Positions 8,424 through 16,533 of a stretch of 46,700 nt of DNA are shown one piece after another (position 1 is the stretch's first letter; every line of letters starts with the position of its first letter). Source of the stretch: Actinomycetota bacterium (lineage in GTDB: Bacteria > Actinomycetota > Actinomycetes > S36-B12); contig WLLZ01000002.1 of assembly GCA_009700485.1 (NCBI GenBank), forward strand, positions 1 through 46,700. The letters are read 5' to 3'. The notes under the pieces were generated by a model that did no database searches, had not been told where the DNA came from, and worked only from the letters and a program-made list of their open reading frames with translations. The position numbers and the translations under genes are program-made.

Positions 8424-9121
8424 CAGCGTCGTAGCTTACCAAGTAGGCGACCGCCACCACGACGTCCTCAAGGTCGCCAATCGGTCCCAGCGGGTAACGA
8501 CCCGACACGCTGGCCTCCTTGCCTTCGTACAGGGGCACCGCGAACCTCGCTCGCCCAATCGCCGGTGCGAGGGCGTTCGCCCGAATTCCCGGCGCGAGTT
8601 CCTGGGCGAGCTGCATCTTCAGATGGCGTACTGCCACCTTGATTGCACCACGGGCCCCGTGCCTTTGGCTGGCTGGAGACCCGCCACCGATGCCACGCTG
8701 ACGACGGATCCACCGTGCTGTGCCATCCACGCCTCATGCACGTGCTTGATTTAGCGACACGAACGCCACGACATTGGCGTCGAAGGTCTTGCGGATCGCA
8801 CCCAGGTCGCTTTCGAGAACGTTGCCCATTGCCGGATTCACCGCAGCATTGTTAACGAGCATGTCCACGGATCCGAACGCCGAGAGTGTTCGCATCCTTC
8901 TACGCCTGGTGCTCCGGGTCATCAGCATTCCCTGGCACAGCCAAGGCCCGATCTGGCCCGCTGAGCGCCTCGGCGGCCTGCTCCAAAGCGTCCCGTGAAC
9001 GGCCCGCGGCCGTGACTCGGCCTCCTTCAGCCACGATCTGGCGGGCGATGGTGATGCCAATCCAACGACTTGCACCCGTCACGCGGGCTACGCGGCCCGC
9101 GCAGCGTTGACGACTTGACAC
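8424..9121 (-). pseudogene. Degenerate SDR gene with several frameshifts
   Basis: On the minus strand three frames together spell an SDR. First comes VARVTGASRWIGITIARQIV (cofactor loop), then in another frame FGSVDMLVNNAAVNPAMGNV and FDANVVAFVSLNQ. A serine-motif stretch HGGSVVSVASVAGLQPAKG follows in a third frame, and then LAQELAPGIRANALAPAIG to DVVVAVAYLVSYDAAS. At least three frameshifts, loss of a recognisable YxxxK and loss of the C-terminal TG..L.VDGG show it is dead. It is the last gene of the long minus-strand operon. Its end abuts the stop of the plus-strand SDR at 8421. Confidence 0.8.
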
Positions 9122-9131
9122 TACTCTAAAC

Positions 9132-10277
9132 TCAGAGTCCTAGGTCCCGCCCGATGATCTCCTTCATGATTTCGTTTGAACCAGCCCAAATCTTGGAGAC
9201 GCGGGCATCAGTCCAAGCACGGGCGACGCGGTACTCGTTCATATACCCGTAGCCCCCGTGCAGTTGCACGCATCTGTCGATGACGCGATTCTGTACATCG
9301 GCACACCACCACTTCGCCTTGGCCGCGTCCGCCGGCGACAGTACGCCGGCGCAATGCACGTCGATGCAGGCGTCGACGAACGACTGCGACACGTCGAGCA
9401 TCGTGGCCAACTCGGCCAGCTGGAACTTGTTGTACTGCATTGCGCCGATGGGGGTACCGAACGCGCGTCTCTCCTTCGCGTAGGCCAAAGTCAGGTCAAG
9501 GATCGGCCGTGCATGGGCAAGGCTCGTAACAGCCGCCCCCAGCCGCTCTTGCGGTAGCATCCGCATCATGTGTTGGAACCCACGGTCGACCTGACCGATC
9601 ACGTTCAGCTCCGGCACTCGCACATCATCGAAGAAGATTTCCGCCGTGTCAGCCTCACGCTGACCGACCTTGTCCAGGTTCCGACCGCGACTGAAGCCCG
9701 GCATCCCGGCTTCGACTCCAAAGAGAGTTATGCCTTTCGACCCGGACGTGCGGTTAGTTCGTGCCGCGACGACGACGAGGTCCGCTGACCCGCCATTGGT
9801 GATGAAGGTCTTGGATCCGTTCAGGATCCAGTCCGTTCCGTCGCGCACGGCGCTTGTGCGGATCCGAGCCAGGTCCGAGCCGCCGGACGACTCAGTCATC
9901 GCAATCGCCGTGACCAGGTCGCCAGTGCAGAAGCGCGGAAGCCACCGTTCTCGCTGTTCGTCCGTGGTGAGTTCGATGAGGTATGGCGCCACGACATCGA
10001 AGTGGATGCTGAGGAACGACGGGATCGCCGCACTGACAGCCGCCAACTCCTCCATGAGTACGGCGCTGAACCTCCAATCCTCGGCCTCGCTCCCTCCGTA
10101 AACCAAGGGCACCGCCAGCCCGAGCAGTCCACGGCGGCCAGCCTCGAGCCACAAATCTCTTGGAGGGCTGCCTGTCTCGATCATCTCGGCCTGAATTGGT
10201 CGGACGCAGGTGTCTGTGAAATCGCGGGCGGTCTGCCGGAACAGCTGATGGTCTGGCCCGAAGATGCTCCGCTTCAC
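9132..10277 (-). CDS. Acyl-CoA dehydrogenase (LCAD/isovaleryl-CoA dehydrogenase type)
   Basis: A 381-residue FAD-dependent acyl-CoA dehydrogenase, full length for the family. It has AIAMTESSGGSDLARIRTSA (FAD contact), WILNGSKTFITNGGSADL, RRAFGTPIGAMQYNKFQLAE, and LHGGYGYMNEYRVARAWTDA near the C-terminus. The Glu that medium- and short-chain enzymes carry in YEGT is replaced (WAGSNE), but LPQERL near residue 244 holds a Glu where LCAD and isovaleryl-CoA dehydrogenase keep their base, so this is probably an active enzyme of that type. It forms an alpha,beta double bond in an acyl-CoA ester and passes electrons to ETF. The start is GTG 10277. It is preceded by the mycofactocin-type SDR with a 64-bp gap. 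Confidence 0.93.
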   Translation of the reverse strand: MKRSIFGPDHQLFRQTARDFTDTCVRPIQAEMIETGSPPRDLWLEAGRRGLLGLAVPLVYGGSEAEDWRFSAVLMEELAAVSAAIPSFLSIHFDVVAPYLIELTTDEQRERWLPRFCTGDLVTAIAMTESSGGSDLARIRTSAVRDGTDWILNGSKTFITNGGSADLVVVAARTNRTSGSKGITLFGVEAGMPGFSRGRNLDKVGQREADTAEIFFDDVRVPELNVIGQVDRGFQHMMRMLPQERLGAAVTSLAHARPILDLTLAYAKERRAFGTPIGAMQYNKFQLAELATMLDVSQSFVDACIDVHCAGVLSPADAAKAKWWCADVQNRVIDRCVQLHGGYGYMNEYRVARAWTDARVSKIWAGSNEIMKEIIGRDLGL

Positions 10278-10341
10278 AACGGCACCGGGGGCAGGTGATG
10301 CTTACTCCCAGAACCAGCGCCCGTCAGCAACATTGGCAGCC

Positions 10342-11154
10342 TCATCCAACCGTCCACCCAGCGTCGACCGGCAGGAGCACGCCTGTGACAAATTTCGATT
10401 CGTCAGATGCGAGGAACAGGACCGCATCGGATATCGCCTGCGGCTCGAGCCACTGAAGGTTGGGAAGCAGGTTTTTGTTCAACCCTAAGAACGTCGGCCG
10501 CCATTCCAAGCTCTGCTCCATCGTGCCGCCCTCCTGGAGCATCTTCGTGTTGACGCCCCCTGGCGCAATCGCATTTACACGGATGTTGAACTCACCGGCT
10601 TCAACGGCCATGACGCGCATGAGCCCGACGACGCCTGTCTTCGCAGCCGTGTAGGCACCTGAACTGGGTCCAGGTTGGATGGCGTTGCTGGATGACGTCA
10701 TGATGACTGACCCGCCACCACTCTCGATCATGAGGGGCATGAAGGCTTTGCAAACCTTGTATGCACCCGTGAGCAAGACGTCGACGAGTTCGTCCCACTG
10801 CTCCTCAGGTGTCTCCCATGTGTTACGCGCGATGCTCCATATGCCGTGGTTGATGACCAAGATGTCTAGGCGTCCGAACTCCTGCCTGGTGCGCTCGGCG
10901 AGTTGCTCGAGGCCGGCGCTGTTTCTTGCGTCGAGTACCTCCGATAGGCACCGTTGGTCCATTCCCTCTACGCCGCGGACAGTCTCCGCAAGATCCTCTG
11001 CCGTGGCAGGAGGCGTCATGGGGTAGGCGAACGACGAGCAGGCGTCGAACGCCACGATCGAGGCACCCTCCCTCGCGAGGGTCATGGCATGCGACCTGCC
11101 CTGACCTCGTGCCGCCCCTGACACGACCGCGACCTTTGAATCGAGTCGACCCAT
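10342..11154 (-). CDS. Mycofactocin-type SDR (carveol dehydrogenase-like)
   Basis: A 270-residue SDR beginning MGRLDSKVAVVSGAARGQGR, the hallmark of the mycofactocin-coupled SDR subfamily (TIGR03971-type, including carveol dehydrogenases of Rhodococcus). It has the characteristic insertion after the first beta strands (DACSSFAYPMTPPATAEDLAE), the NHG motif, SSSNAIQPGPSSGAYTAAK with the YxxxK pair, and FVTGVLLPVDAGW at the end. In this subfamily NAD stays bound and electrons leave through the peptide-derived cofactor mycofactocin. No mycofactocin biosynthesis gene lies in the window. GGGAGG lies ten bases upstream of ATG 11154. It is downstream of the HIT gene in the minus-strand operon. Confidence 0.88.
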   Translation of the reverse strand: MGRLDSKVAVVSGAARGQGRSHAMTLAREGASIVAFDACSSFAYPMTPPATAEDLAETVRGVEGMDQRCLSEVLDARNSAGLEQLAERTRQEFGRLDILVINHGIWSIARNTWETPEEQWDELVDVLLTGAYKVCKAFMPLMIESGGGSVIMTSSSNAIQPGPSSGAYTAAKTGVVGLMRVMAVEAGEFNIRVNAIAPGGVNTKMLQEGGTMEQSLEWRPTFLGLNKNLLPNLQWLEPQAISDAVLFLASDESKFVTGVLLPVDAGWTVG

Positions 11155-11231
11155 GATCCTTGCACCTCCCAGTTGATGTGGTTTTAAACGCCAAAAGGCA
11201 CTTCCATTCGCCCCGCCCGAGGCGCCCTGTG

Positions 11232-11663
11232 TCAGCGCAGCAATTCCCTAAGTGCGGCCGCTGCCTCGTATGCCGCTTCGACATTCAGCAGGCGTTCGCG
11301 GGCCTTCACTATCTCTGGGCCCCGATACTCCTCAGCCAGGTCGGGCATCCGTGACATCAGCATCAGGTGCAGATGGGGGTGGTTCTCACCGAACGACAGC
11401 AAATAGACCTTTTCGGCGCCCAGAACCGATCGGATTCCACCTGACAGGCGGGCAAGCACTAGGCCCAAACTTCGCTGCTGCTCGTCATCGAGGTCCGCTA
11501 GTGACTCCACGTGCCGGAGCGCGATCACCACCAGCCACCCAGGCACTTCGAACCCCGGCAGGACACAGGCCGCCCATTCCTGCTCCACTAGGACCCAGCC
11601 GCCGGCTGGCTCGTCCCCGACTAGCACGCACATGGCGCACAGGTCGTCCGCAGCGGCCATCAC
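11232..11663 (-). CDS. HIT-domain protein (histidine triad hydrolase)
   Basis: A 143-residue histidine-triad protein. The triad ENHPHLHLML places His at residues 95, 97 and 99, with the third as nucleophile in this nucleotide hydrolase/transferase family. The CAMC pair near residues 9-12 may bind zinc with a downstream His. Its first codons overlap the stop of the PaaD-like gene (start GTG 11663 or ATG 11660), so the two are probably translationally coupled. What a HIT protein does in a catabolic operon is unclear. It might hydrolyse adenylated or CoA-linked by-products, or repair adenylated intermediates; that is inference only. Confidence 0.85.
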   Translation of the reverse strand: MMAAADDLCAMCVLVGDEPAGGWVLVEQEWAACVLPGFEVPGWLVVIALRHVESLADLDDEQQRSLGLVLARLSGGIRSVLGAEKVYLLSFGENHPHLHLMLMSRMPDLAEEYRGPEIVKARERLLNVEAAYEAAAALRELLR

Positions 11664-12079
11664 TTGTCTACTCTGCTTTCGTCGTCAAGAGTCGACGGCC
11701 GCGTTCTGGACGGGCGCGGAAGCGGGAAGCCGTACCTGGTGGCAGCGAGGACATGATCGAACTGAGTGGCCATCGCGTCCGGCGACCACGACAATCCGTC
11801 GTCGAAGACCACCTCGACGTCAGCGACACCCTCGACACCCTGCAATATCCTCTGGATCTCGTCGACGAAGTACCCCACTCTCATGCAGGCGGGCGACGTG
11901 AGGGAGATTGCGATTCGAACGTCGCCTGAGTCCGCGATAACCACCTGATCGACAAGTCCCATCTGCACAAGTCCCATCCCGCGGCCTGCGGCGCAGCTGC
12001 AGGGATCCACGACCGTGTCTAGCGCCTCGCGGATCCGCTCATTCGACGGGGTCGCAACGGCTCGCGGTCCAGTGATCAC
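11660..12079 (-). CDS. PaaD/MIP18-like (DUF59) iron-sulfur maturation protein
   Basis: A 139-residue DUF59 protein (MIP18, SufT and PaaD group). It carries the family pattern REALDTVVDPC, then GMGLVQMGLVDQVVI, LTSPACMRVGYFVDEI with the conserved Cys, and DVEVVFDDGLSWSPD. Relatives assist Fe-S cluster assembly or, as PaaD, maturation of a multicomponent oxygenase. No oxygenase or Fe-S enzyme is adjacent here; it is sandwiched by 4-bp overlaps between the amidohydrolase (GTGA at 12076-12079) and the HIT protein. The client may be a metal-dependent protein in this operon, perhaps the amidohydrolase. The C-terminal 20 residues are basic and variable. Confidence 0.8.
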   Translation of the reverse strand: MITGPRAVATPSNERIREALDTVVDPCSCAAGRGMGLVQMGLVDQVVIADSGDVRIAISLTSPACMRVGYFVDEIQRILQGVEGVADVEVVFDDGLSWSPDAMATQFDHVLAATRYGFPLPRPSRTRPSTLDDESRVDK

Positions 12080-13182
12080 GCGTCCTGCAGAACCCGGTTC
12101 GCGACGGAAGTCGTCGAGTACGGCGAAGCCACGGGGACTCCCGCGTCACGGGAGAACTCGTCGCTATCAATGTTGCGACTGAGGCTGTCGATATCAAGTC
12201 CGTACAGTCGCGCCGCATTCTCCCCCAGAATCATGCCCCGGTGCATGTCGGTCAGCTGCGGCAACGGGCCGAATAAGCCGTACTCCTCCAGGAGATGCTC
12301 CGGGAACACGAAGCCGGAGAATGCTTCCAACTGGAGTCGCGGATGGCCCTGCATGGCGCCAGTAGCCCAAAGCATGCGCTCGAGCATCGCTTCCCCGCCT
12401 ACGTGCATCATTCCTAGGATGAGCTTGGCAAAAACGGTGGGCCGCGTCACGAGGAACGTCGGCAACGTCTCCAAGTTGATCCAGATGTTGCCGAACCTCG
12501 CGATCAGCCATGCGGTCTCCTCGACGAAGGCCGCACCACCATGGACGATCTCGAAGGTCAGGTCCGGGAAATGGTCAGCGGCACCCTCGAGGTCGCCCGG
12601 TCTGAAGAAGTTGCCGGTGGGCACCGGGCCCAGTGGTAGGGACTTGTGGATCGCGAAGTGCGTAATCCCCCGCTCGGCCGCCGCCTCGAAGAGCGGGAAG
12701 GCGACCTTGTGATCGTCCATTCGCCAGCCCACGGCCTCGGCGCCAGGCCATCCGTTCGGGTAGAGTTTCAGCCCCATCGGGGTGAACATGTCCAACTGGC
12801 GGTCGAGCTCCTCAACACCGCCGCTCGCCGACATCGGATCGACCGACGCGTACGCGCCAATGATCCGGTTCGGCCAACGTCCGATAGCATCGGCACCCTT
12901 CTCGGCCGAGGAGAGACCATCCTTGAAGGCCATAATGGGGGTCGCGTGGTATATCGCGACATCCGTGTCGCTCTCGTTGAACAACATGCCCACGGTGTCA
13001 TCCATGGACCAGTCGTGGAACACGGCCTCCCTCGGAAGTCCGTAGCCCGGGGGGACGGTCTGGTTGTTAACTGTGTATATGACGTCCCGGATGGCGGTCG
13101 CGTGAGGGACATTGGCGAAATTCGCCTCGTCCAGGTTAAATGCGTGGACAACGGCATCAATCACGAAGTGTCCGCCGAGCAT
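12076..13182 (-). CDS. Amidohydrolase-superfamily protein (amidohydrolase-2/ACMSD-like) with atypical metal site
   Basis: A 368-residue TIM-barrel protein of the amidohydrolase-2 group (ACMSD and related decarboxylases/hydrolases). Recognisable parts are VIDAVVHAFN at the N-terminus, GLKLYPNGW on a central strand, THFAIHKS and FEIVHGGAAF with likely metal-binding His, and MILGENAARLYGLD at the C-terminus. Two expected features are altered: the usual HxH of strand 1 appears as VVH, and the usual GSDWPH Asp segment reads WATGAMQGH. The metal centre may therefore differ from ACMSD. AGGAGG lies six bases before ATG 13182. It is first after the ABC transporter genes, and its substrate may be what the transporter imports. 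Confidence 0.8.
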   Translation of the reverse strand: MLGGHFVIDAVVHAFNLDEANFANVPHATAIRDVIYTVNNQTVPPGYGLPREAVFHDWSMDDTVGMLFNESDTDVAIYHATPIMAFKDGLSSAEKGADAIGRWPNRIIGAYASVDPMSASGGVEELDRQLDMFTPMGLKLYPNGWPGAEAVGWRMDDHKVAFPLFEAAAERGITHFAIHKSLPLGPVPTGNFFRPGDLEGAADHFPDLTFEIVHGGAAFVEETAWLIARFGNIWINLETLPTFLVTRPTVFAKLILGMMHVGGEAMLERMLWATGAMQGHPRLQLEAFSGFVFPEHLLEEYGLFGPLPQLTDMHRGMILGENAARLYGLDIDSLSRNIDSDEFSRDAGVPVASPYSTTSVANRVLQDA

Positions 13183-13287
13183 GTCGTTCCTCCTAGGTAT
13201 GTCGCACGACCTGCATGCGAGGTCATCAGGTAGACAGCAAGTTTCGATACCTCTGCCTCGCCTCTCCGGCGGGCCCCGAGGCTAACT

Positions 13288-13320
13288 GGTGCGGAGGACG
13301 CGAAAGGCGTCCTCCGCACC
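13288..13320 (-). terminator. Perfect 14-bp hairpin between the transporter receptor gene and the amidohydrolase gene
   Basis: GGTGCGGAGGACGC (13288-13301) pairs perfectly with 13307-13320 around the 5-nt loop GAAAG. It starts 11 bases past the stop of the substrate-binding protein gene (minus strand). No T tract follows on either strand, so it may be a partial terminator or an mRNA-stabilising 3' structure that favours receptor expression over the downstream enzymes. Confidence 0.6.
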
Positions 13321-13330
13321 ACCGGTTAGG

Positions 13331-14425
13331 TCACCACTCGGCAATAAACTCCGAGCTATTGTCCCCGCGGACCTCGGGGGCCGGTAGGTTCCGAATCTCC
13401 TCGACTTTGGCACCGCAGAGGATTTTAGCCATGGTCTCCACGGCGTAACTGCCGTCAAGGGATGGGCTTTGGACTAGCGTCCCGTACATCTCCCCAGCCT
13501 TGATGGCCGCTTCGGCCTGCTTTGAGAAACCGTTGCCGATGATGATGATCTTGTCGGTCAGCCCAGCCTCCTTGACCGCCTGCGCGACGCCGACCGCCAC
13601 GTTGTCGTCCTGCGCATAGATGGCGTCTAACTGGTCGCCGAACTTGGTGAGTATCTGCGCCGCAACCGCCCGGGACTTCGTCACGTCACTCTCACCGTAG
13701 GCCTCGGTGAGGAGCTCGAGCTGCGGACCCGCGGCAGCCATCTGGTCCTCGAAGCCCTTCTGCCGCTCGACCTGAGCGCCGGACCCAGCGAAACTGCGGA
13801 TAGCAGCGTACTGGATGCCATCTGTGATGCCACGCTCGGCGAGGCCCTTCAGCATGAGGTCGAACTGGAGCTTGCCTTGTATGTAGTTGTCCGGCCCCGT
13901 GAAAGCAAGTCGGTACTGCTTCCCGGACGCATCGATGTCCTGGTTAATGAAGGTCAGCGGGATACCTGCGTCGCTCACCGCAGCCGCCGCCGGAATGATG
14001 CCCTTCGGATCGGCCGACCAAACAATGATGCCGTCCGGAGCACTGGCCGCGGCCGCAGCCAACTGCTGGGCCTGAAGCTCGGCATTGAACTGACTGTCAA
14101 GGAGGGTCAGGTCGATGTTGAGCTCCTCCGCCCTCTTCTTGGCAGCTTCATCGGTGGCGGCCGCGTAGGTATTCGCAAAGCCGACCGAGATGAAGGTCAC
14201 CGACTTCTTGTCAGCCGGAGCCGTGCACTGTGCCTCCGGGGTCGCGCTCTCAGCCGCAACTGCGCTTTCAGACGGCGCAGGCGCGCTCTCAGCCGCAACT
14301 GCGCTTTCGGACGGCGCAGGCGCGATTGACGTGCTGCTCGATGAAGACGAGCCGCCGCCGCAGGCGCTCACTACAAGTGCTAGGGCCGCCGCGGTGACCG
14401 CGAGGCCAAGTGTGTTACTTTTCAT
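13331..14425 (-). CDS. Sugar-type ABC transporter substrate-binding lipoprotein
   Basis: A 364-residue receptor with a lipoprotein signal (hydrophobic stretch ending LALVVSAC, Cys22 as lipidated residue), a Ser/Ala/Pro-rich linker holding a 13-residue tandem duplication, then a periplasmic-binding-protein type 1 domain. Landmarks are VTFISVGFANTYAAATDEAA, DGIIVWSADPKGIIPAA, DAIYAQDDNVAVGVAQAV and IIIIGNGFSKQAEAAIKAG. This is the ribose/xylose-type family, whose members also take polyols, autoinducer-2 or aromatic-derived ligands. AGAGG lies seven bases before ATG 14425. It follows two permease genes and the ATPase gene and precedes a strong hairpin, a usual arrangement for high receptor expression. 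The ligand is unknown. Confidence 0.92.
   Translation of the reverse strand: MKSNTLGLAVTAAALALVVSACGGGSSSSSSTSIAPAPSESAVAAESAPAPSESAVAAESATPEAQCTAPADKKSVTFISVGFANTYAAATDEAAKKRAEELNIDLTLLDSQFNAELQAQQLAAAAASAPDGIIVWSADPKGIIPAAAAVSDAGIPLTFINQDIDASGKQYRLAFTGPDNYIQGKLQFDLMLKGLAERGITDGIQYAAIRSFAGSGAQVERQKGFEDQMAAAGPQLELLTEAYGESDVTKSRAVAAQILTKFGDQLDAIYAQDDNVAVGVAQAVKEAGLTDKIIIIGNGFSKQAEAAIKAGEMYGTLVQSPSLDGSYAVETMAKILCGAKVEEIRNLPAPEVRGDNSSEFIAEW
14244..14321. repeat. 39-bp tandem duplication in the lipoprotein linker
   Basis: Two 39-bp copies (14244-14282 and 14283-14321) differ by one base and encode two copies of the 13-residue unit SAPAPSESAVAAE. In-frame duplication lengthens the flexible linker between the lipid anchor and the ligand-binding domain. 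Confidence 0.8.
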
Positions 14426-14509
14426 TCGCCAACCTCTTTCATTTGGTGGTACGGGTCTGTGGTACGGGTCTGTGGTTCGTGCCCAATATTTCGGGACGAG
14501 TCATGCGCG

Positions 14510-15511
14510 TCATCCAGTGGCCGCCCCCCTTCTTGAACTCATTAAGCGGATACGTCTGCCCACTTGTCTTCTGATGGCGCGAACGACGTCCGCGAGCTGG
14601 TCCGCGGCCACGACGAGCAGCAAGATGGAGCCGTACGTGATGTCGCGAACCATGGCCGACATGCCCTCGGCGTCAAAAGTGGAACCGATCCATGCGAGAA
14701 GCAGTGCCGCCATCGCTGTTCCCAGCGGGGATCCTGTTCCTCCTGTCAGTGCCGTCCCCCCGATGACGACCGCTGCCACGGCCAAGAGCGCTACCCCGAT
14801 GCTCTGGTTTGGGTTGGCGGCATCGAGTTTGATGGCCGTGAGCCAGCCCCCGATTGCTGCGCAGAGGCCGGAGATGATGAACCCTTGGAAGACACGCCAA
14901 CGCACCGGGATGCCAGCCGCACGTGCAGCGTCCTGGTTCCCGCCGAGCGCGTAGAAGTCGCGGCCTGTTCGGGTCCGGAGCATGAACAACTGAAGGACGA
15001 TGAGGGCGATCAGGAAGATGATCACCGGCGGGGTGATCACCCACCAGACCGGCTTCAGGAAAGCGATGGCCCCCGCGACGTTGTTCCCTTGAACGGGCGC
15101 CTCATCGGTGATCAGGTACGCTAGGCCGAGCCCTATCGACCCCGTTGCGATGGTTGCGATGAGGGAGTTGATGCCCATCACGCCGACAACGAACCCGTTG
15201 ATCACCCCCAGCACCAGTCCAATTGCCGCCGCCGCGAGGAGTGCCAGACCCGGATTCGACGTTCCGGCAAAGATGGTGAAGATGGCGCCTAGCGCATACG
15301 TTGTGCCCACGCTAAGGTCAAACTGCCCCTGGATGATGACCACGGTGAGCCCCATGGCGATAAGTCCCGCAGTCGAGGCCCGGACGAGCACCTGCTGAAT
15401 TGAAACGGTGGCGTCGGGCAGCAATAGATTAAGTACGACCATGACTACCAGGGCAATCAGGAGGATCCTGGCTTCTGGCCGGCGACGAACGCGGCTGACA
15501 AGAGCATTCAC
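14510..15511 (-). CDS. Ribose-type ABC transporter permease (second permease)
   Basis: A 333-residue integral membrane protein of the RbsC/BPD_transp_2 family with many hydrophobic segments. Family marks are GLIAMGLTVVIIQGQFDLSVG, GVINGFVVGVMGINSLIATI and AVVIGGTALTGGTGSPLGTA. The GTG start at 15511 overlaps the stop of the upstream permease by four bases (GTGA). With its partner permease it would form the membrane channel. The C-terminus is basic (RRQVGRRIRLMSSRRGAATG), as is usual on the cytoplasmic side. Directly downstream, two near-identical 14-bp units (around 14450-14477) lie before the receptor gene. Confidence 0.92.
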   Translation of the reverse strand: MNALVSRVRRRPEARILLIALVVMVVLNLLLPDATVSIQQVLVRASTAGLIAMGLTVVIIQGQFDLSVGTTYALGAIFTIFAGTSNPGLALLAAAAIGLVLGVINGFVVGVMGINSLIATIATGSIGLGLAYLITDEAPVQGNNVAGAIAFLKPVWWVITPPVIIFLIALIVLQLFMLRTRTGRDFYALGGNQDAARAAGIPVRWRVFQGFIISGLCAAIGGWLTAIKLDAANPNQSIGVALLAVAAVVIGGTALTGGTGSPLGTAMAALLLAWIGSTFDAEGMSAMVRDITYGSILLLVVAADQLADVVRAIRRQVGRRIRLMSSRRGAATG

Positions 15512-16533
15512 CGAGACCGACCTCTCCTCGCGATTGCATCTCCGCCAACCACTGCGACGATCAGGAGGCCTGTCACAACGGGCTGCAGGGCCGTCGGGAG
15601 ATTGAGCAAGATCATGACATTCGTGATGACGCCGAGGAGCAGTACGCCGACTACAGTTCGCGCTGCGTCACCTTTGCCCCCGAACAGACTGGTGCCGCCA
15701 ATCACGACTGCCGTGAGGGCGTAGATCTCATACCCAGCTCCCACGTTGAAATCCGCCTGGCTCCCATAGGCCCCGGCTAGCACACCCGCAAGCCCGGCAA
15801 GCGCTGCGGAAATGACGAAGGCCCCGATGAGGGTACGTCTGACGGGCAACCCCGAAACCCTTGCCGAGGACCGGTTGGCACCGACCGCGTAGACATTGAA
15901 TCCGAAGCGGGTCTTCCGCAACACGAACTGGATGGCGACGGCTGCCGAGAAGAAGACAACGACTAGGACAGGTACTGGACCGAGGCTCGCATTGGCGAAG
16001 TCCTTGAGTGTCCCCGGATAGCCGTAAACGGCATTGCTGTCGTTGAGACCCTGATTGATGCCCTTCACGACCGTCAGGACCGCAAGCGTGACGAGGATTG
16101 GATTACCGCCCGCCGCGATCACGACACCATTGGTCAATCCGACGAGCATCGCCGCGCACACGCCTCCCAATAGGGCAATGGCGAAACCGTAGCCTCGCTC
16201 GTCGAGCATGAGTCCTACGATTGATCCCAACGCCACCTGGGCGGGAACCGACAGATCAGCCAGGCTCCCACTGATGACAACGAGTGTCATGCCGATGGCC
16301 GCCAGTCCTGCCAACGACACACTCACCAGCAGCGCCTCCACGTTGCCCACCGTCGCGAACTGCGGAACGGCGAGACTGGCGACGACAACGGCGATGACCG
16401 CGATCACGAAGATCTGGCGGTCCTTGAGGACTCTCCACGGGCTAGGCCCCGAAATCTCACCTACCTCGACGACAGCCACCGGTCCCAGGTTCATGACAGG
16501 CACTTCGACAACGGCGAAGTCATGGGGTCGCAT
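15508..16533 (-). CDS. Ribose-type ABC transporter permease (first permease)
   Basis: A 341-residue RbsC-type permease, homologous to the following gene but divergent in sequence. It has IGMTLVVISGSLADLSVPAQ, LTNGVVIAAGGNPILVTLAV, and AVVIGGTSLFGGKGDAARTV. The start at 16533 overlaps the end of the ATPase gene by 14 bases. Two different permease genes imply a heterodimeric channel, as in several carbohydrate and autoinducer-2 importers. The first 30 residues before the first membrane helix are polar and may be partly an over-extended start. Confidence 0.92.
   Translation of the reverse strand: MRPHDFAVVEVPVMNLGPVAVVEVGEISGPSPWRVLKDRQIFVIAVIAVVVASLAVPQFATVGNVEALLVSVSLAGLAAIGMTLVVISGSLADLSVPAQVALGSIVGLMLDERGYGFAIALLGGVCAAMLVGLTNGVVIAAGGNPILVTLAVLTVVKGINQGLNDSNAVYGYPGTLKDFANASLGPVPVLVVVFFSAAVAIQFVLRKTRFGFNVYAVGANRSSARVSGLPVRRTLIGAFVISAALAGLAGVLAGAYGSQADFNVGAGYEIYALTAVVIGGTSLFGGKGDAARTVVGVLLLGVITNVMILLNLPTALQPVVTGLLIVAVVGGDAIARRGRSR

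Noticed and set aside
14190..14954. 254-codon plus-strand open frame
   Set aside because: It is antisense to the receptor and permease genes; the Ala/Ser repeats come from the 39-bp duplication.
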